DNA of 36,926 nt. Source: an uncultured Collinsella sp. Its GTDB lineage: Bacteria > Actinomycetota > Coriobacteriia > Coriobacteriales > Coriobacteriaceae. How positions within the stretch are numbered: the first letter of the stretch is position 1; each line of letters starts with the position of its first letter. The notes below the pieces were generated by a model. That model searched no databases. It was not told the DNA's origin and worked only from the letters and a program-made list of their open reading frames with translations. The position numbers and the translations under genes are program-made. The DNA is taken from assembly GCA_959028445.1 (NCBI GenBank), contig CAUFRY010000020.1, forward strand, positions 1-36,926, given 5' to 3'. This document shows, one piece after another, positions 1 to 6,805 of the stretch.

Positions 1-1
1 G

Positions 2-109
2 CAAAAGAGAAGGTATCGTGACTATTTTAGATCTATATGGCCAATTCGAGCCCTCGCCATGGCAATTGTTGCAGCTGGGTTTCTTTTCATTAAAATTTCA
101 CTTTGGTAA
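2..109 (+). CDS. C-terminal end of a membrane protein (partial)
   Basis: An open frame runs in from the left edge and stops with TAA at 107-109. The visible 35 residues begin with a basic, aromatic stretch (QKRRYRDYFRSIW) and end with a hydrophobic segment (ALAMAIVAAGFLFIKISLW). This looks like the last transmembrane helix of a multi-pass protein preceded by a positively charged loop. No start or ribosome binding site is visible, so the family cannot be named. The frame could also be chance, because only 108 bases are seen. Confidence 0.4.
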   Translation, partial: QKRRYRDYFRSIWPIRALAMAIVAAGFLFIKISLW

Positions 110-186
110 ATCCCCGCCCCTAAGCATTAAACCCGAAGTCCACCGAGTGGGCGAATTCCGGCGGATGTGCGCCTGAAATCGGCAGC

Positions 187-209
187 AAAAAAGCCGCCCG
201 AAGGCGGCT
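187..209 (-). terminator. Intrinsic terminator of the tRNA-Thr transcript
   Basis: Read on the minus strand, AGCCGCC-TTCG-GGCGGCT forms a 7-bp GC-rich stem with a UUCG tetraloop, followed by a run of six T. It lies 12 bases past the tRNA 3' end. Confidence 0.85.
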
Positions 210-220
210 ATCTTGTGCAA

Positions 221-296
221 TGGAGCCAGCGACCGGGCTCGAACCGGTGACCCCCGCTTTACGAGAGCGGTGCTCTACCAACTGAGCTACGCTGGC
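221..296 (-). tRNA. tRNA-Thr (anticodon CGT)
   Basis: The minus strand folds as a complete 76-nt cloverleaf. The acceptor arm is GCCAGCG/CGCTGGC, the D arm contains GCTCAGTTGGTAGAGC, the anticodon loop is CTCGTAA and the T arm is ACCGG-TTCGAGC-CCGGT. The 3' TCCA is encoded. Anticodon CGT reads ACG threonine codons. An intrinsic terminator follows directly. Confidence 0.96.
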
Positions 297-453
297 GGCC
301 ATGTGGTGACGCAACTGAGGCGTCAACGGCTGTCTATGATACGGGACATCGCACATCTGCGCAAGGGTTCTGACGGCTTTTCTCACTTTAAATGCACTAA
401 TATTGGAGACGTGATGTCCCGCTCGTATGGGTCTCAAACAGAATGGGGCAGCC

Positions 454-933
454 ATGGCTCAACCCAAGATTCTTCTCACGCGTATCGATGACCGTTTCAT
501 TTACGGGCAAGACGTTGAGCTGTGGAACGAAGCCGTGGGTTCCAACCTTGTTTTAATCGTCAACGATGAGATCGCGGCGGATTCGCGCCAATGGGCACCC
601 ATGAGGGCGGCGGCGCCAGAAGGCGTTTGGACGCGGTTTTTCTCGGTGCAAAGGACCGTCGACATCATTCATACCGCAACGCCGCGCCAATGGATTCTGA
701 TCATGGTAGACTCACCCGTCGATGCGCTCACGCTGGTTAAGGGTGGTGTGCCGATCACCAAAATCAACATTGGCCATATGCAGGCAGGGGAGGGCAAGCG
801 CCCCATAACGCCCGCGGTTGCCGTGAGCGACGCAGACGTTGCTGCCCTCAAAGAACTGCAGGCGCTCGGCATAGAGCTAGAAATCCGCTATCTCCCCAGC
901 TCCAATCCCGACCCCATCCAACTAGTCATTTAA
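454..933 (+). CDS. Mannose-family PTS IIB-like protein lacking the active-site histidine
   Basis: The 159-residue product matches the length and fold pattern of mannose/fructose/sorbose-family PTS IIB domains. It opens with the family signature (PKILLTRIDDRFIYGQD) and carries the usual later block around KGGVPITKINIGHMQ. In functional IIB proteins this signature reads DDRLIHGQV, and the histidine accepts phosphate from IIA. Here that position is Tyr17, so normal phosphotransfer is not expected. No IIA, IIC or IID gene is adjacent, which makes this an orphan. I chose ATG 454 because homologues begin right before the signature and a GGGG stretch sits 5 bases upstream; ATG 427 in the same frame is possible. 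It may be a regulatory or decayed IIB. Confidence 0.8.
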   Translation: MAQPKILLTRIDDRFIYGQDVELWNEAVGSNLVLIVNDEIAADSRQWAPMRAAAPEGVWTRFFSVQRTVDIIHTATPRQWILIMVDSPVDALTLVKGGVPITKINIGHMQAGEGKRPITPAVAVSDADVAALKELQALGIELEIRYLPSSNPDPIQLVI

Positions 934-956
934 GAACGTCCCCAATGACTAGGTAG

Positions 957-991
957 AAAAACGCCCGTCGGCGGTGGTGCCGGCGGGCGTT
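957..991 (-). terminator. Intrinsic terminator of galM
   Basis: On the minus strand a roughly 13-bp GC-rich stem (arms AACGCCCGCCGGC and GCCGACGGGCGTT, one mismatch) with a 6-nt loop is followed by five T. It lies just past the galM stop and could also stop the convergent IIB-like transcript. Confidence 0.8.
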
Positions 992-1017
992 GCTGTGCAA
1001 TATGTTGCATTGTGGGC

Positions 1018-2070
1018 TTAGTGCCTCATAAAGTGGTATTCGATCACATTGCTGTAGGGGTGACCCGGGCCCACAATGCCCTGCGGGAACAGCGGCTGGT
1101 GCGGCGTGTCGGGGTACATCTCTGCCTCGAGGGCAAAGCCGGCGCCCCAGCCATAGTTGGCATCGTCCTTGGCGTGCTCGTCGCCCAGCCAGTTGCCGGT
1201 GTAGAGCTGCACGCCCGGTGCGGTGGTGTAGTAGTCCAGCTCGCGGCCGGTCCACATCTCCTCGACGTGCATCGCGCGGCGCAGATTACGGCCGTACTGA
1301 TAGCCATCGATACACAGACAGTGATCGTAGCCACGGGTCTGCTTAATCTGCGGGTCGTCGGCCTCCATGCCGGGAGCGACGGGGCGCAGCTCGCGAAAGT
1401 CAAACGGCGTGCCCTCGACCGGAGCAATCTCGCCGGTGGGGATATTCTGCTCGTTAATGGGCAGGTAGTGGGCAGCGTTAGCAACAAAGAAGTGCTCGCA
1501 GTCCATGCCGGCGTTATGACCGGCAAGGTTAAAGTACGTGTGGTTGGTCATGGACACGTACGTGGCGCGGTCGCTCTCGCAGCCATATTCGATGCGAAAG
1601 ACGCCGGTGCGCGTCACGGTAAACACGGCCGTAAAGGTGCGGTTGCCGGGGAGACCCAGCTCGCCATCCTCAAGCGAGGTGGTCATGCGAACGGCGTTGT
1701 GAGTCTCGTCGAGTTCAACGTCCCACACGCGTTTATGCAGGCCGTGCTCAAGGTCGCTGTGAAGGTTGTTGGCGCCTTCGTTGGCCGGCATATGCCAGTC
1801 CGTGCCAGCGATAGTGATCGTGGCACCTGCAGTGCGGTTGGCCACGGGGCCGATGGTCGCGCCAAAGCAGGCGGGGTTGTCAAAGTAATCCTCGAGCTTA
1901 TCGAAGCCCAGCACCACATCGCGCACGTTGCCGGGAATGTCGGGCACGTCGATGCCCAACACGGTAGCGCCATAGTCCATAATGCGAACGCAGATCTCGG
2001 GCCCGTTGAGGGTGTAACGATGAACGGGGGTACCGCACGGCGCGGTGCCGAAAAGCTCGGAAGTGATCAT
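1018..2070 (-). CDS. galM: Aldose 1-epimerase (galactose mutarotase)
   Basis: It interconverts beta- and alpha-galactose in the cytoplasm, which supplies galactokinase of the Leloir pathway. The 350-residue product has all expected catalytic positions: His104 in NNLHSD, His177 in the MTNHTYFNL motif, Asp249 in GYDHCLCID and Glu315 in GFALEAEMYP. Length is typical of the family (about 340-350). I chose ATG 2070 rather than the upstream in-frame ATG 2163 because an AGGA sits 6 bases before it and the first domain residues follow at once. It stands alone between two terminators, close to but not in the gat operon. It is the canonical GalM; a second, LacX-type epimerase lies at 24994-25875. Confidence 0.95.
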   Translation of the reverse strand: MITSELFGTAPCGTPVHRYTLNGPEICVRIMDYGATVLGIDVPDIPGNVRDVVLGFDKLEDYFDNPACFGATIGPVANRTAGATITIAGTDWHMPANEGANNLHSDLEHGLHKRVWDVELDETHNAVRMTTSLEDGELGLPGNRTFTAVFTVTRTGVFRIEYGCESDRATYVSMTNHTYFNLAGHNAGMDCEHFFVANAAHYLPINEQNIPTGEIAPVEGTPFDFRELRPVAPGMEADDPQIKQTRGYDHCLCIDGYQYGRNLRRAMHVEEMWTGRELDYYTTAPGVQLYTGNWLGDEHAKDDANYGWGAGFALEAEMYPDTPHQPLFPQGIVGPGHPYSNVIEYHFMRH

Positions 2071-2190
2071 TTGGTTCCTAACATCGAGGTATTCCGACAA
2101 ACTGTAGCGCGAAGACGCGAGATTATCACTACACCCCACTAAAGCAGGGGGTATTTTTCTCAAAAAAGTGATGATTGACTTACTGTGACG

Positions 2191-2226
2191 AAAAAAAGAA
2201 ACCCGCCGGGATGCGACGGGTTTCTT
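2191..2226 (-). terminator. Intrinsic terminator of the gat operon
   Basis: On the minus strand AAGAAACCCG and CGGGTTTCTT pair around an 11-nt loop and are followed by a seven-T run. It lies 25 bases downstream of the gatC stop. Confidence 0.85.
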
Positions 2227-2250
2227 CCACAGGGGATATGTGGCAATGAG

Positions 2251-3774
2251 TTAGGCGTTTGCCTTTGCGGACTCGGCTTCCTTGGCAGCCTTGAGGTCCT
2301 CCTCGGTAAACTTGCCGGTGGTGAGCGGCGAGAGGGTGCACTTGTCCTGCTTCGCGTACTCGATGTTACGAGCGATCATCTGCTTGCGATACCAAGCGAA
2401 GAGCGCGACGTACACGACGATGGCAACGACAGTGGCGATGATCATGGTCACATCGCCCGTGGTCGCCTTGCCCACGAAGAAGGCCAGGAACTTCTCGACA
2501 GGTCCTTCCATGGTGGTCTGAGAGATCAGGCCGGTAACGCCATCGGGGAAAGCGCCGACAGTCTTAGCGGTAAAGGTGACGAAGTCGGCGACGAGGGTGC
2601 CAGCGCCCAGGAAGACGGGCAGCAGGACGGCACCGATAACGACCATGCGGATCACGCGGCCGCGGGTGACGACGAGCAGTGCCGGCGTCAGGCCCATGGC
2701 GATGATGCCACCGAGCGGCAGCAGACCGTTCCAAGTGCCAGTCGGGGAGAGGGGGCAGGGAACGTTGGCGAGCAGCAGAGCCTCACCCAACATGATGGGA
2801 GCAAGGATGTTGGCGGCAGCCCAGATCTCAGCGCGGCCGGCGATGAAGGGCCAGTCGAGGCCGACGTTGAGGGTACGGCCCTGGAGCCACTTGCTGTTGT
2901 TGGCAAAGTCGGAGATGCCCTGAGACAGCGGCTCAACGGCTGCGATGAACCAAGAACCGATCATCGAGAACAGCTCAAGGCAGGTTGCGGCGGTAAAGGC
3001 GAGCGTGCAGATCTGCTGCGGGGTCTGGTGCGAAAGAAGGCCGACGAAGACGCCCAGGTAGATACCAATAGCAAACTTGGAGCCCCAGAAGCCAATCATG
3101 TTGTTGAGCTTGGCAGCGTCGAAGTCGTACTTATCGAGGAAGGGGAGCACCTTGTCGATGATCTTGTTGAGCAGCATGGCCAGCGGGTTCATCATGTAGT
3201 TCATGTGAGTCGTGGTCATGGGGTTCTCCTCGGGAGCACCCAAAAGATCGTTGAACGTGGGCTTCATAAGGTCGGAGTTCATGATCTTCATGACGCCGAC
3301 GAAGACGACGAGCAGCGTGGCGACGACAATGTTGGCGCCAAAGTAGATGCAGGCAAGGCCGACGAAAGCGAGGTGCCAGACGTCAAAGATGTCGACGTCG
3401 ATGGTGTTGGTCTTGGCGAGCACGATCATCACGATGTTGACGATGACGAGCACCATCAGGAAGTACAGCGTGTAGGGAGAGCCCCAGGTGATGGTGGCCA
3501 GCGGTGCCCAACCCACGTCGGTGACGGTGAGCTGAAGGCCGGTGGACTCAACGAACGTCGTCATGGCGCTCGAGAAAGCCGTCGTCAGAATGTTGATGAT
3601 GGCACCGATACCGGTAATGGCGATACCGAGCTTAAGACCGCCCTCGAGGGCCTTGGTAAACTTAACTTTGAAGAGAAGGGCAATAACCGTCAAAACGATG
3701 GTCATCATAGGGGCTGCGCCAAGGTCGATCAGCGGCTGAAAGACGGCATTAGCAAACCCGATTACTGCGTCCAT
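2251..3774 (-). CDS. gatC: Galactitol-family PTS permease, subunit IIC
   Basis: This 507-residue polytopic membrane protein matches the GatC/SgcC family of PTS permeases, which form the sugar channel of a three-protein Gat-type enzyme II. Long hydrophobic segments alternate with family-typical loops such as DVGWAPLATITWGSPYT, IDVDIFDVWH and GLLPLGGIIAMGLTPA. The C-terminal 30 residues are hydrophilic and end with an Ala/Lys/Glu tail. It is the last gene of gatA-gatB-gatC, separated from gatB by a terminator-like hairpin at 3822-3859. The substrate is not fixed by sequence. Galactitol is the name-giving substrate, but Gat-type systems in streptococci carry galactose, and the lac/tagatose setting without a gatD makes galactose plausible. 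Confidence 0.92.
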   Translation of the reverse strand: MDAVIGFANAVFQPLIDLGAAPMMTIVLTVIALLFKVKFTKALEGGLKLGIAITGIGAIINILTTAFSSAMTTFVESTGLQLTVTDVGWAPLATITWGSPYTLYFLMVLVIVNIVMIVLAKTNTIDVDIFDVWHLAFVGLACIYFGANIVVATLLVVFVGVMKIMNSDLMKPTFNDLLGAPEENPMTTTHMNYMMNPLAMLLNKIIDKVLPFLDKYDFDAAKLNNMIGFWGSKFAIGIYLGVFVGLLSHQTPQQICTLAFTAATCLELFSMIGSWFIAAVEPLSQGISDFANNSKWLQGRTLNVGLDWPFIAGRAEIWAAANILAPIMLGEALLLANVPCPLSPTGTWNGLLPLGGIIAMGLTPALLVVTRGRVIRMVVIGAVLLPVFLGAGTLVADFVTFTAKTVGAFPDGVTGLISQTTMEGPVEKFLAFFVGKATTGDVTMIIATVVAIVVYVALFAWYRKQMIARNIEYAKQDKCTLSPLTTGKFTEEDLKAAKEAESAKANA

Positions 3775-3821
3775 GTCTCCCTCTTTCCTAAAAGAGTGTT
3801 TCCTTTTCCGTATGTTGCCTT

Positions 3822-3859
3822 AAAAAAGGAAGATGCCGTTCCCGGTCGTCATCTTCCTT
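3822..3859 (-). terminator. Terminator-like hairpin between gatB and gatC
   Basis: On the minus strand, AAGGAAGATG and CATCTTCCTT form a perfect 10-bp stem with a 14-nt loop, followed by a run of T. It lies inside the 121-nt gatB-gatC gap, so it should cause partial termination or protect the upstream gatAB message. This is inferred from structure only. Confidence 0.65.
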
Positions 3860-3895
3860 AAAGCCAAAGATTGTGCAGAGCGAAGCTGCAAATGA

Positions 3896-4201
3896 TTAGT
3901 TGAGACCCTTTTCCTTGATAATGGCCTCAATCTTGTCGTAAACCGGCTTAGCCATAGCAGGCATGCGATAGAGAATCGGGCCGGCGTCGACGATCGGGGT
4001 CTTAACCTCAAAGCCAAAGTCGGTCTTGGCGATCTGGGCAAAGATGTCGTACTGAGAGAGCATCTCCTCGTTAACGTCCTTGATCATCACGGCGTCGCAG
4101 TGCAGGTTGTAGCCACGATTCTTGAACTCGGACTCGATGGCGTCCTTGATCTGGTGGCTGGAGTTAACACCGGCGCCACAAGCTGCGAGAACCTTAATCA
4201 T
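3896..4201 (-). CDS. gatB: Galactitol-family PTS subunit IIB
   Basis: This small cytoplasmic phosphocarrier (101 residues) passes phosphate from GatA to the sugar bound in GatC. The N-terminal P-loop-like motif KVLAACGAGVNSSHQI holds the phosphorylated cysteine, Cys8, as in GatB proteins. Length is normal for the family. A GAAAGGAATT ribosome binding site precedes ATG 4201. It lies between gatA and gatC and is co-directional with both. Confidence 0.92.
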   Translation of the reverse strand: MIKVLAACGAGVNSSHQIKDAIESEFKNRGYNLHCDAVMIKDVNEEMLSQYDIFAQIAKTDFGFEVKTPIVDAGPILYRMPAMAKPVYDKIEAIIKEKGLN

Positions 4202-4254
4202 GATGAATTCCTTTCTCTATGCGGGTTATTCCGCGGATTCCTAAGGGTGGTTGG

Positions 4255-4746
4255 CTAGTCGGCAGGAAAGTTGTCGACCAAGAATTGGTAGATGGCCTTG
4301 GCGTCGGTCATGGAGAACAGCTCCTTGACGCGATCGGTGCCAAGAGCGTTAACGAAGTCCATGATCTTGGCGAGGATGCCCACCTGGGCCTCCTTGTCGT
4401 CGTTGAGGATCATGAACAGGAACGAGACGGGGAAGGTCTGCGAGGGGTCGATCATGGAGTGCCACTCGACGGGGGTCGTCAGCTTGACGGGGACGATGCG
4501 ACGGGTGTGAACGAACTCGACCTCGGTGTGAGGAACGGCAAAGCTGGGCAACTCGGGGTCGACGACAGACATATCCATGCCGGTGGGGTAGCCCTTTTCG
4601 CGCTCGATGATATTCTCGAGAAACGCGGGCGCCACATAGTTTTTGAGTGACAGCTTATTGGCGATCTCGGTAAAGACCTCTTCTTGCGTGGTGCGGTCGC
4701 AAACAAACACGGTGTCTTCGAAGAACAGATTGCTCTCTGCGGACAT
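4255..4746 (-). CDS. gatA: Galactitol/fructose-family PTS subunit IIA
   Basis: This cytoplasmic IIA protein (163 residues) takes phosphate from HPr and passes it to GatB. It matches the PTS_EIIA_2 (mannitol/fructose/galactitol) domain. The GMDMSVVDPELPSFAVPHTE block places the active histidine at His73. ATG 4746 is preferred to ATG 4782 because GGAAGGAG lies 8 bases upstream of it. It is the first gene of the operon and is transcribed from the promoter at 4812-4841, with a palindromic operator in the leader. Confidence 0.9.
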   Translation of the reverse strand: MSAESNLFFEDTVFVCDRTTQEEVFTEIANKLSLKNYVAPAFLENIIEREKGYPTGMDMSVVDPELPSFAVPHTEVEFVHTRRIVPVKLTTPVEWHSMIDPSQTFPVSFLFMILNDDKEAQVGILAKIMDFVNALGTDRVKELFSMTDAKAIYQFLVDNFPAD

Positions 4747-4774
4747 GTCTGCAACTCCTTCCGTTACATGCAGA

Positions 4775-4788
4775 TCGAACATGTTCGA
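4775..4788. promoter_or_regulatory. Palindromic operator TCGAACATGTTCGA in the gat leader
   Basis: The sequence is a perfect 14-bp palindrome between the gat promoter and gatA. It resembles DeoR-family operators such as GlpR sites (TTCG half-sites). An almost identical site occurs upstream of the aldolase gene at 35229-35241. The divergent DeoR-type gene at 5083 is the likely ligand-responsive repressor. Confidence 0.65.
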
Positions 4789-4811
4789 ATCTGTTTGTTT
4801 AAGTCGCTAAA

Positions 4812-4841
4812 TAATTAAGTCAAAGAGAACTAGTGTGTCAA
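4812..4841 (-). promoter_or_regulatory. Predicted gat operon promoter
   Basis: On the minus strand a consensus -35 TTGACA (4841-4836) is followed after 18 bases by TAATTA (4817-4812). It lies 66 bases upstream of gatA, ahead of the palindromic operator. Confidence 0.55.
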
Positions 4842-4990
4842 TCTGTTTTCGATTGTTCGGTAAAGTTCAATTTGCTTTATTGAGGCACATTCGATTGAAA
4901 TGATTTTAAAAGAGCAGCTATTTGCACATTTTTTGTCGGTCTCTTGGCGTCGAAATAATTCGTCATTCTACGTTTGACACCGAGTTTTCT

Positions 4991-5018
4991 ACCGTTCACC
5001 GGGAAAAATCGACCGTTT
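4991..5018 (-). promoter_or_regulatory. Two-box direct repeat upstream of lacR/gat
   Basis: On the minus strand AAACGGT (5018-5012) and GAACGGT (4997-4991) are direct repeats whose starts are exactly 21 bp apart. The second box is extended as CGGTGAACGGT. The same arrangement recurs near five other sugar loci in this window. The binding protein is unknown. Confidence 0.6.
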
Positions 5019-5036
5019 AGGGTGAGTGAGCATAAC

Positions 5037-5061
5037 TGTTCGATTACTATAACTGCGAACA
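5037..5061. promoter_or_regulatory. Operator over the lacR -10 region
   Basis: TGTTCG (5037-5042) and CGAACA (5056-5061) form an inverted repeat with a 13-nt centre that contains TATAAC, a plausible -10 box. It lies 22 bases before the lacR start and shares the TGTTCG half-site of the gat operator. Autoregulation is inferred. Confidence 0.55.
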
Positions 5062-5082
5062 AAATCACTCAAAGGAGTAAAA

Positions 5083-5847
5083 ATGATCAAGGCGGAGCGT
5101 CAGGATAAGGTTCGTCAGCTGCTCGAGGAGCAGGGCACGGTCTCGGTTAAAGAGATTTCTGATGCGTTGGGTGTCTCGGATATGACGATCCGCCGTGATC
5201 TTGAGGAGCTTGCGAGCCTAGGCGAGATCGAGCGCGTGCACGGCGGAGCCCGCAGTGCACAGGGCCGTCCTCACGCTATGCTGCGCCATGAGTACTCGCA
5301 CAGCGAAAAGCGCACCAAGCATGCCGAGGAAAAGCTGCAGATTGCGCGCCGTGCTGTGGAGCTTATCGAGGAAGGCTCGACCATCTTTTTGGGCCCGGGC
5401 ACCACGGTTGAGCAGATGGCCTCGATGCTGCCGGCGTTTCGCCTGCGCATTGTGACCAATTCGCTTTCGGTGTTTAACCTGCTCGAGGCGCGCGAAGACT
5501 GCGACCTGTGCCTCGTGGGCGGTATGTATCGCCGCCGTACCGCCGCCTTTGTGGGCCCCATGGCCGAGGATACCCTGCGCGCGCTGGGAATCGACGCAGC
5601 CTATATCGGCGCCAACGGCATTTTGGACGGCGACGTGTCCACGTCTAACATGGAAGAGGGCCGCATCCAGCAGCTCGCCCTTAGCAAGGCCGACTCGCGC
5701 TATCTGATCGCCGACTCCAGCAAGATCGGCAAGCGCGACTTCTACACCTTCTGCCGCCTGGACAATTTGGACGCCGTGGTGTGCGAGCCGGGTATTACCG
5801 CCGAGGACCGCACTGCCATCGAGGAGCACACGCGGGTCATCTGCTAG
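5083..5847 (+). CDS. lacR: DeoR/GlpR-family regulator, LacR-like
   Basis: This 254-residue transcription factor has an N-terminal winged helix (VSVKEISDALGVSDMTIRRDLEEL, about residues 20-43) followed by the basic wing RVHGGAR. The DeoRC sugar-phosphate sensor domain follows, with FLGPGTTVEQMA, the LVGGMYRR block and LIADSSKIGK. An AAAGGAG lies 6 bases before ATG 5083. LacR proteins of lactose-PTS firmicutes respond to tagatose-6-phosphate. Its position next to gat, and TGTTCGA-type sites upstream of gat, itself, lacF, lacAB and the aldolase, suggest it controls the tagatose route. The symbol is an inference from family and context. Confidence 0.82.
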   Translation: MIKAERQDKVRQLLEEQGTVSVKEISDALGVSDMTIRRDLEELASLGEIERVHGGARSAQGRPHAMLRHEYSHSEKRTKHAEEKLQIARRAVELIEEGSTIFLGPGTTVEQMASMLPAFRLRIVTNSLSVFNLLEAREDCDLCLVGGMYRRRTAAFVGPMAEDTLRALGIDAAYIGANGILDGDVSTSNMEEGRIQQLALSKADSRYLIADSSKIGKRDFYTFCRLDNLDAVVCEPGITAEDRTAIEEHTRVIC

Positions 5848-5957
5848 CTAGCGCTGCAGACGATACTTCTGTCCCCTGCCGGCGCGTGGATTATCGCTTC
5901 ACAATGACACGCAGAATGACATGTATATGCGCTCGGGCCAAGTATTCAGCTTGTGGG

Positions 5958-6263
5958 CTAGACCAGGCGGGCGTAGTCCTGTGACTGATGAAAGATGTGG
6001 GCGATATAGATTGTTTCGTGCTCAAACTTGTATAGACACACGTAGTTGTTGACGGGAAACGATCGGTAATTACGTGCCGCCAGCTCTTGCATGTGCGAGA
6101 GGGGACGTAAAAGCGGCTGCTCGCGAAGCAGATCAAGCTGATATTCAAACTCAGCGACAAAATTGCCTGCTGCGCGCAGATTCTTGAGGATTTGGGCAAG
6201 GTATCCGACGATACTCTCGTACTCATATCGCGCGCTTTTGAGTATTACGACGTTATAGGTCAT
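5958..6263 (-). CDS. RelE/ParE-family toxin
   Basis: This 101-residue basic protein has the RelE/ParE layout: an early beta strand (YNVVILKSARYEYESIVGYL), two helices, and a C-terminal beta sheet with RNYRSFPVNNYVCLYKF and IYIAHIFHQSQDY. Family members cleave ribosome-bound mRNA or inhibit gyrase. Which applies here is not visible. Its start overlaps the antitoxin gene by 11 bases, the usual arrangement of a coupled type II module with the antitoxin first. Confidence 0.88.
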   Translation of the reverse strand: MTYNVVILKSARYEYESIVGYLAQILKNLRAAGNFVAEFEYQLDLLREQPLLRPLSHMQELAARNYRSFPVNNYVCLYKFEHETIYIAHIFHQSQDYARLV

Positions 6264-6519
6264 ATTTGTCTCGTATCGAAGCCGCGAAGGATTCGTAGTC
6301 GCTGTAGTCTCCTTGCGATATTTCGTCTTCTGCCAACATCATACGAGACAGTAGTTTTGCCTTGGCGATTTCTTCTTGCATGAGGCGATACTGGTCGCTG
6401 CTGATGCAGTGCATGGCCTCGTAGCCGTTCTTGGTTACGGTGACGTCGCGCTCAGACTCAACAAGCGCGGTAAATGCGGCGGTGTCCTTCATGTCTCGGA
6501 CGGGCACACAAGCTGACAT
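6253..6519 (-). CDS. Phd/YefM-family antitoxin
   Basis: This 88-residue protein has a Phd/YefM-like N-terminal DNA-binding fold (VPVRDMKDTAAFTALVESE, VTVTKNGYEAM) and an acidic C-terminal part that would wrap the toxin (LAEDEISQGDYSDYESF). ATG 6519 is chosen because AAAGGAGG lies 6 bases upstream; the in-frame ATG 6555 has no such site. The product should neutralise the toxin encoded immediately downstream and repress the pair. It sits between lacR and lactose module 1 with no link to sugar use. Confidence 0.87.
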   Translation of the reverse strand: MSACVPVRDMKDTAAFTALVESERDVTVTKNGYEAMHCISSDQYRLMQEEIAKAKLLSRMMLAEDEISQGDYSDYESFAASIRDKYDL

Positions 6520-6584
6520 GGGTACCTCCTTTGCGTTGGGACACAATTGTACCACGGTATGTTAAAACGTCGGCGTCGTCGAAT

Positions 6585-6643
6585 TATCTCAATCTGTAAC
6601 AGTTGGGAATAGAAAACCGGGTTAGATGTTACAGATCGAGATA
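6585..6643. repeat. TGTAACA/TGTTACA hairpin repeat, copy 1
   Basis: The arms TATCTCAATCTGTAACA and TGTTACAGATCGAGATA pair over 17 bp, with one wobble. The inner 25 nt belongs to the GAAAACCGGGTTAGA loop class. It lies upstream of the antitoxin and downstream of lacG1. Confidence 0.85.
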
Positions 6644-6657
6644 TTCTGCTTCGGGCT

Positions 6658-6730
6658 AACCGTTTGTCTCGATCTGTAACAGGTAGACGTGAAAAAACGG
6701 GCTACGTGTTACAGATTGAGACAAACGGTT
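6658..6730. repeat. TGTAACA/TGTTACA hairpin repeat, copy 2
   Basis: This is the longest-armed copy: 24-bp arms from AACCGTTTGTCTC to GAGACAAACGGTT with one wobble. The inner part pairs further through GTAG and CTAC around a loop containing GTGAAAAAACGGG. It starts 14 bases after copy 1. Confidence 0.87.
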
Positions 6731-6740
6731 CGCTCAAAAC

Positions 6741-6783
6741 AAAAAAGCCGCATGCGATCCCGTGGAGGGACTCACATGCGGCC
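6741..6783 (-). terminator. Intrinsic terminator of lactose module 1
   Basis: On the minus strand GCCGCATG and CATGCGGC pair around a 20-nt loop and are followed by six T. It lies 23 bases past the lacG1 stop. Confidence 0.75.
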
Positions 6784-6805
6784 GACAGGGGATGCGCAGC
6801 TGAAG

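Noticed and set aside
1012..2142. Long plus-strand open frame opposite galM
   Set aside because: It lies fully antisense to a galM with intact catalytic residues. Its protein is Val/Gly/His-rich without domains, as expected from GC-rich codon bias on the other strand.
2185..3861. 558-codon plus-strand open frame opposite gatC
   Set aside because: It is the antisense shadow of a clear membrane permease. The translation is Asp/Glu/His/Gly-rich low complexity with no ribosome binding site.
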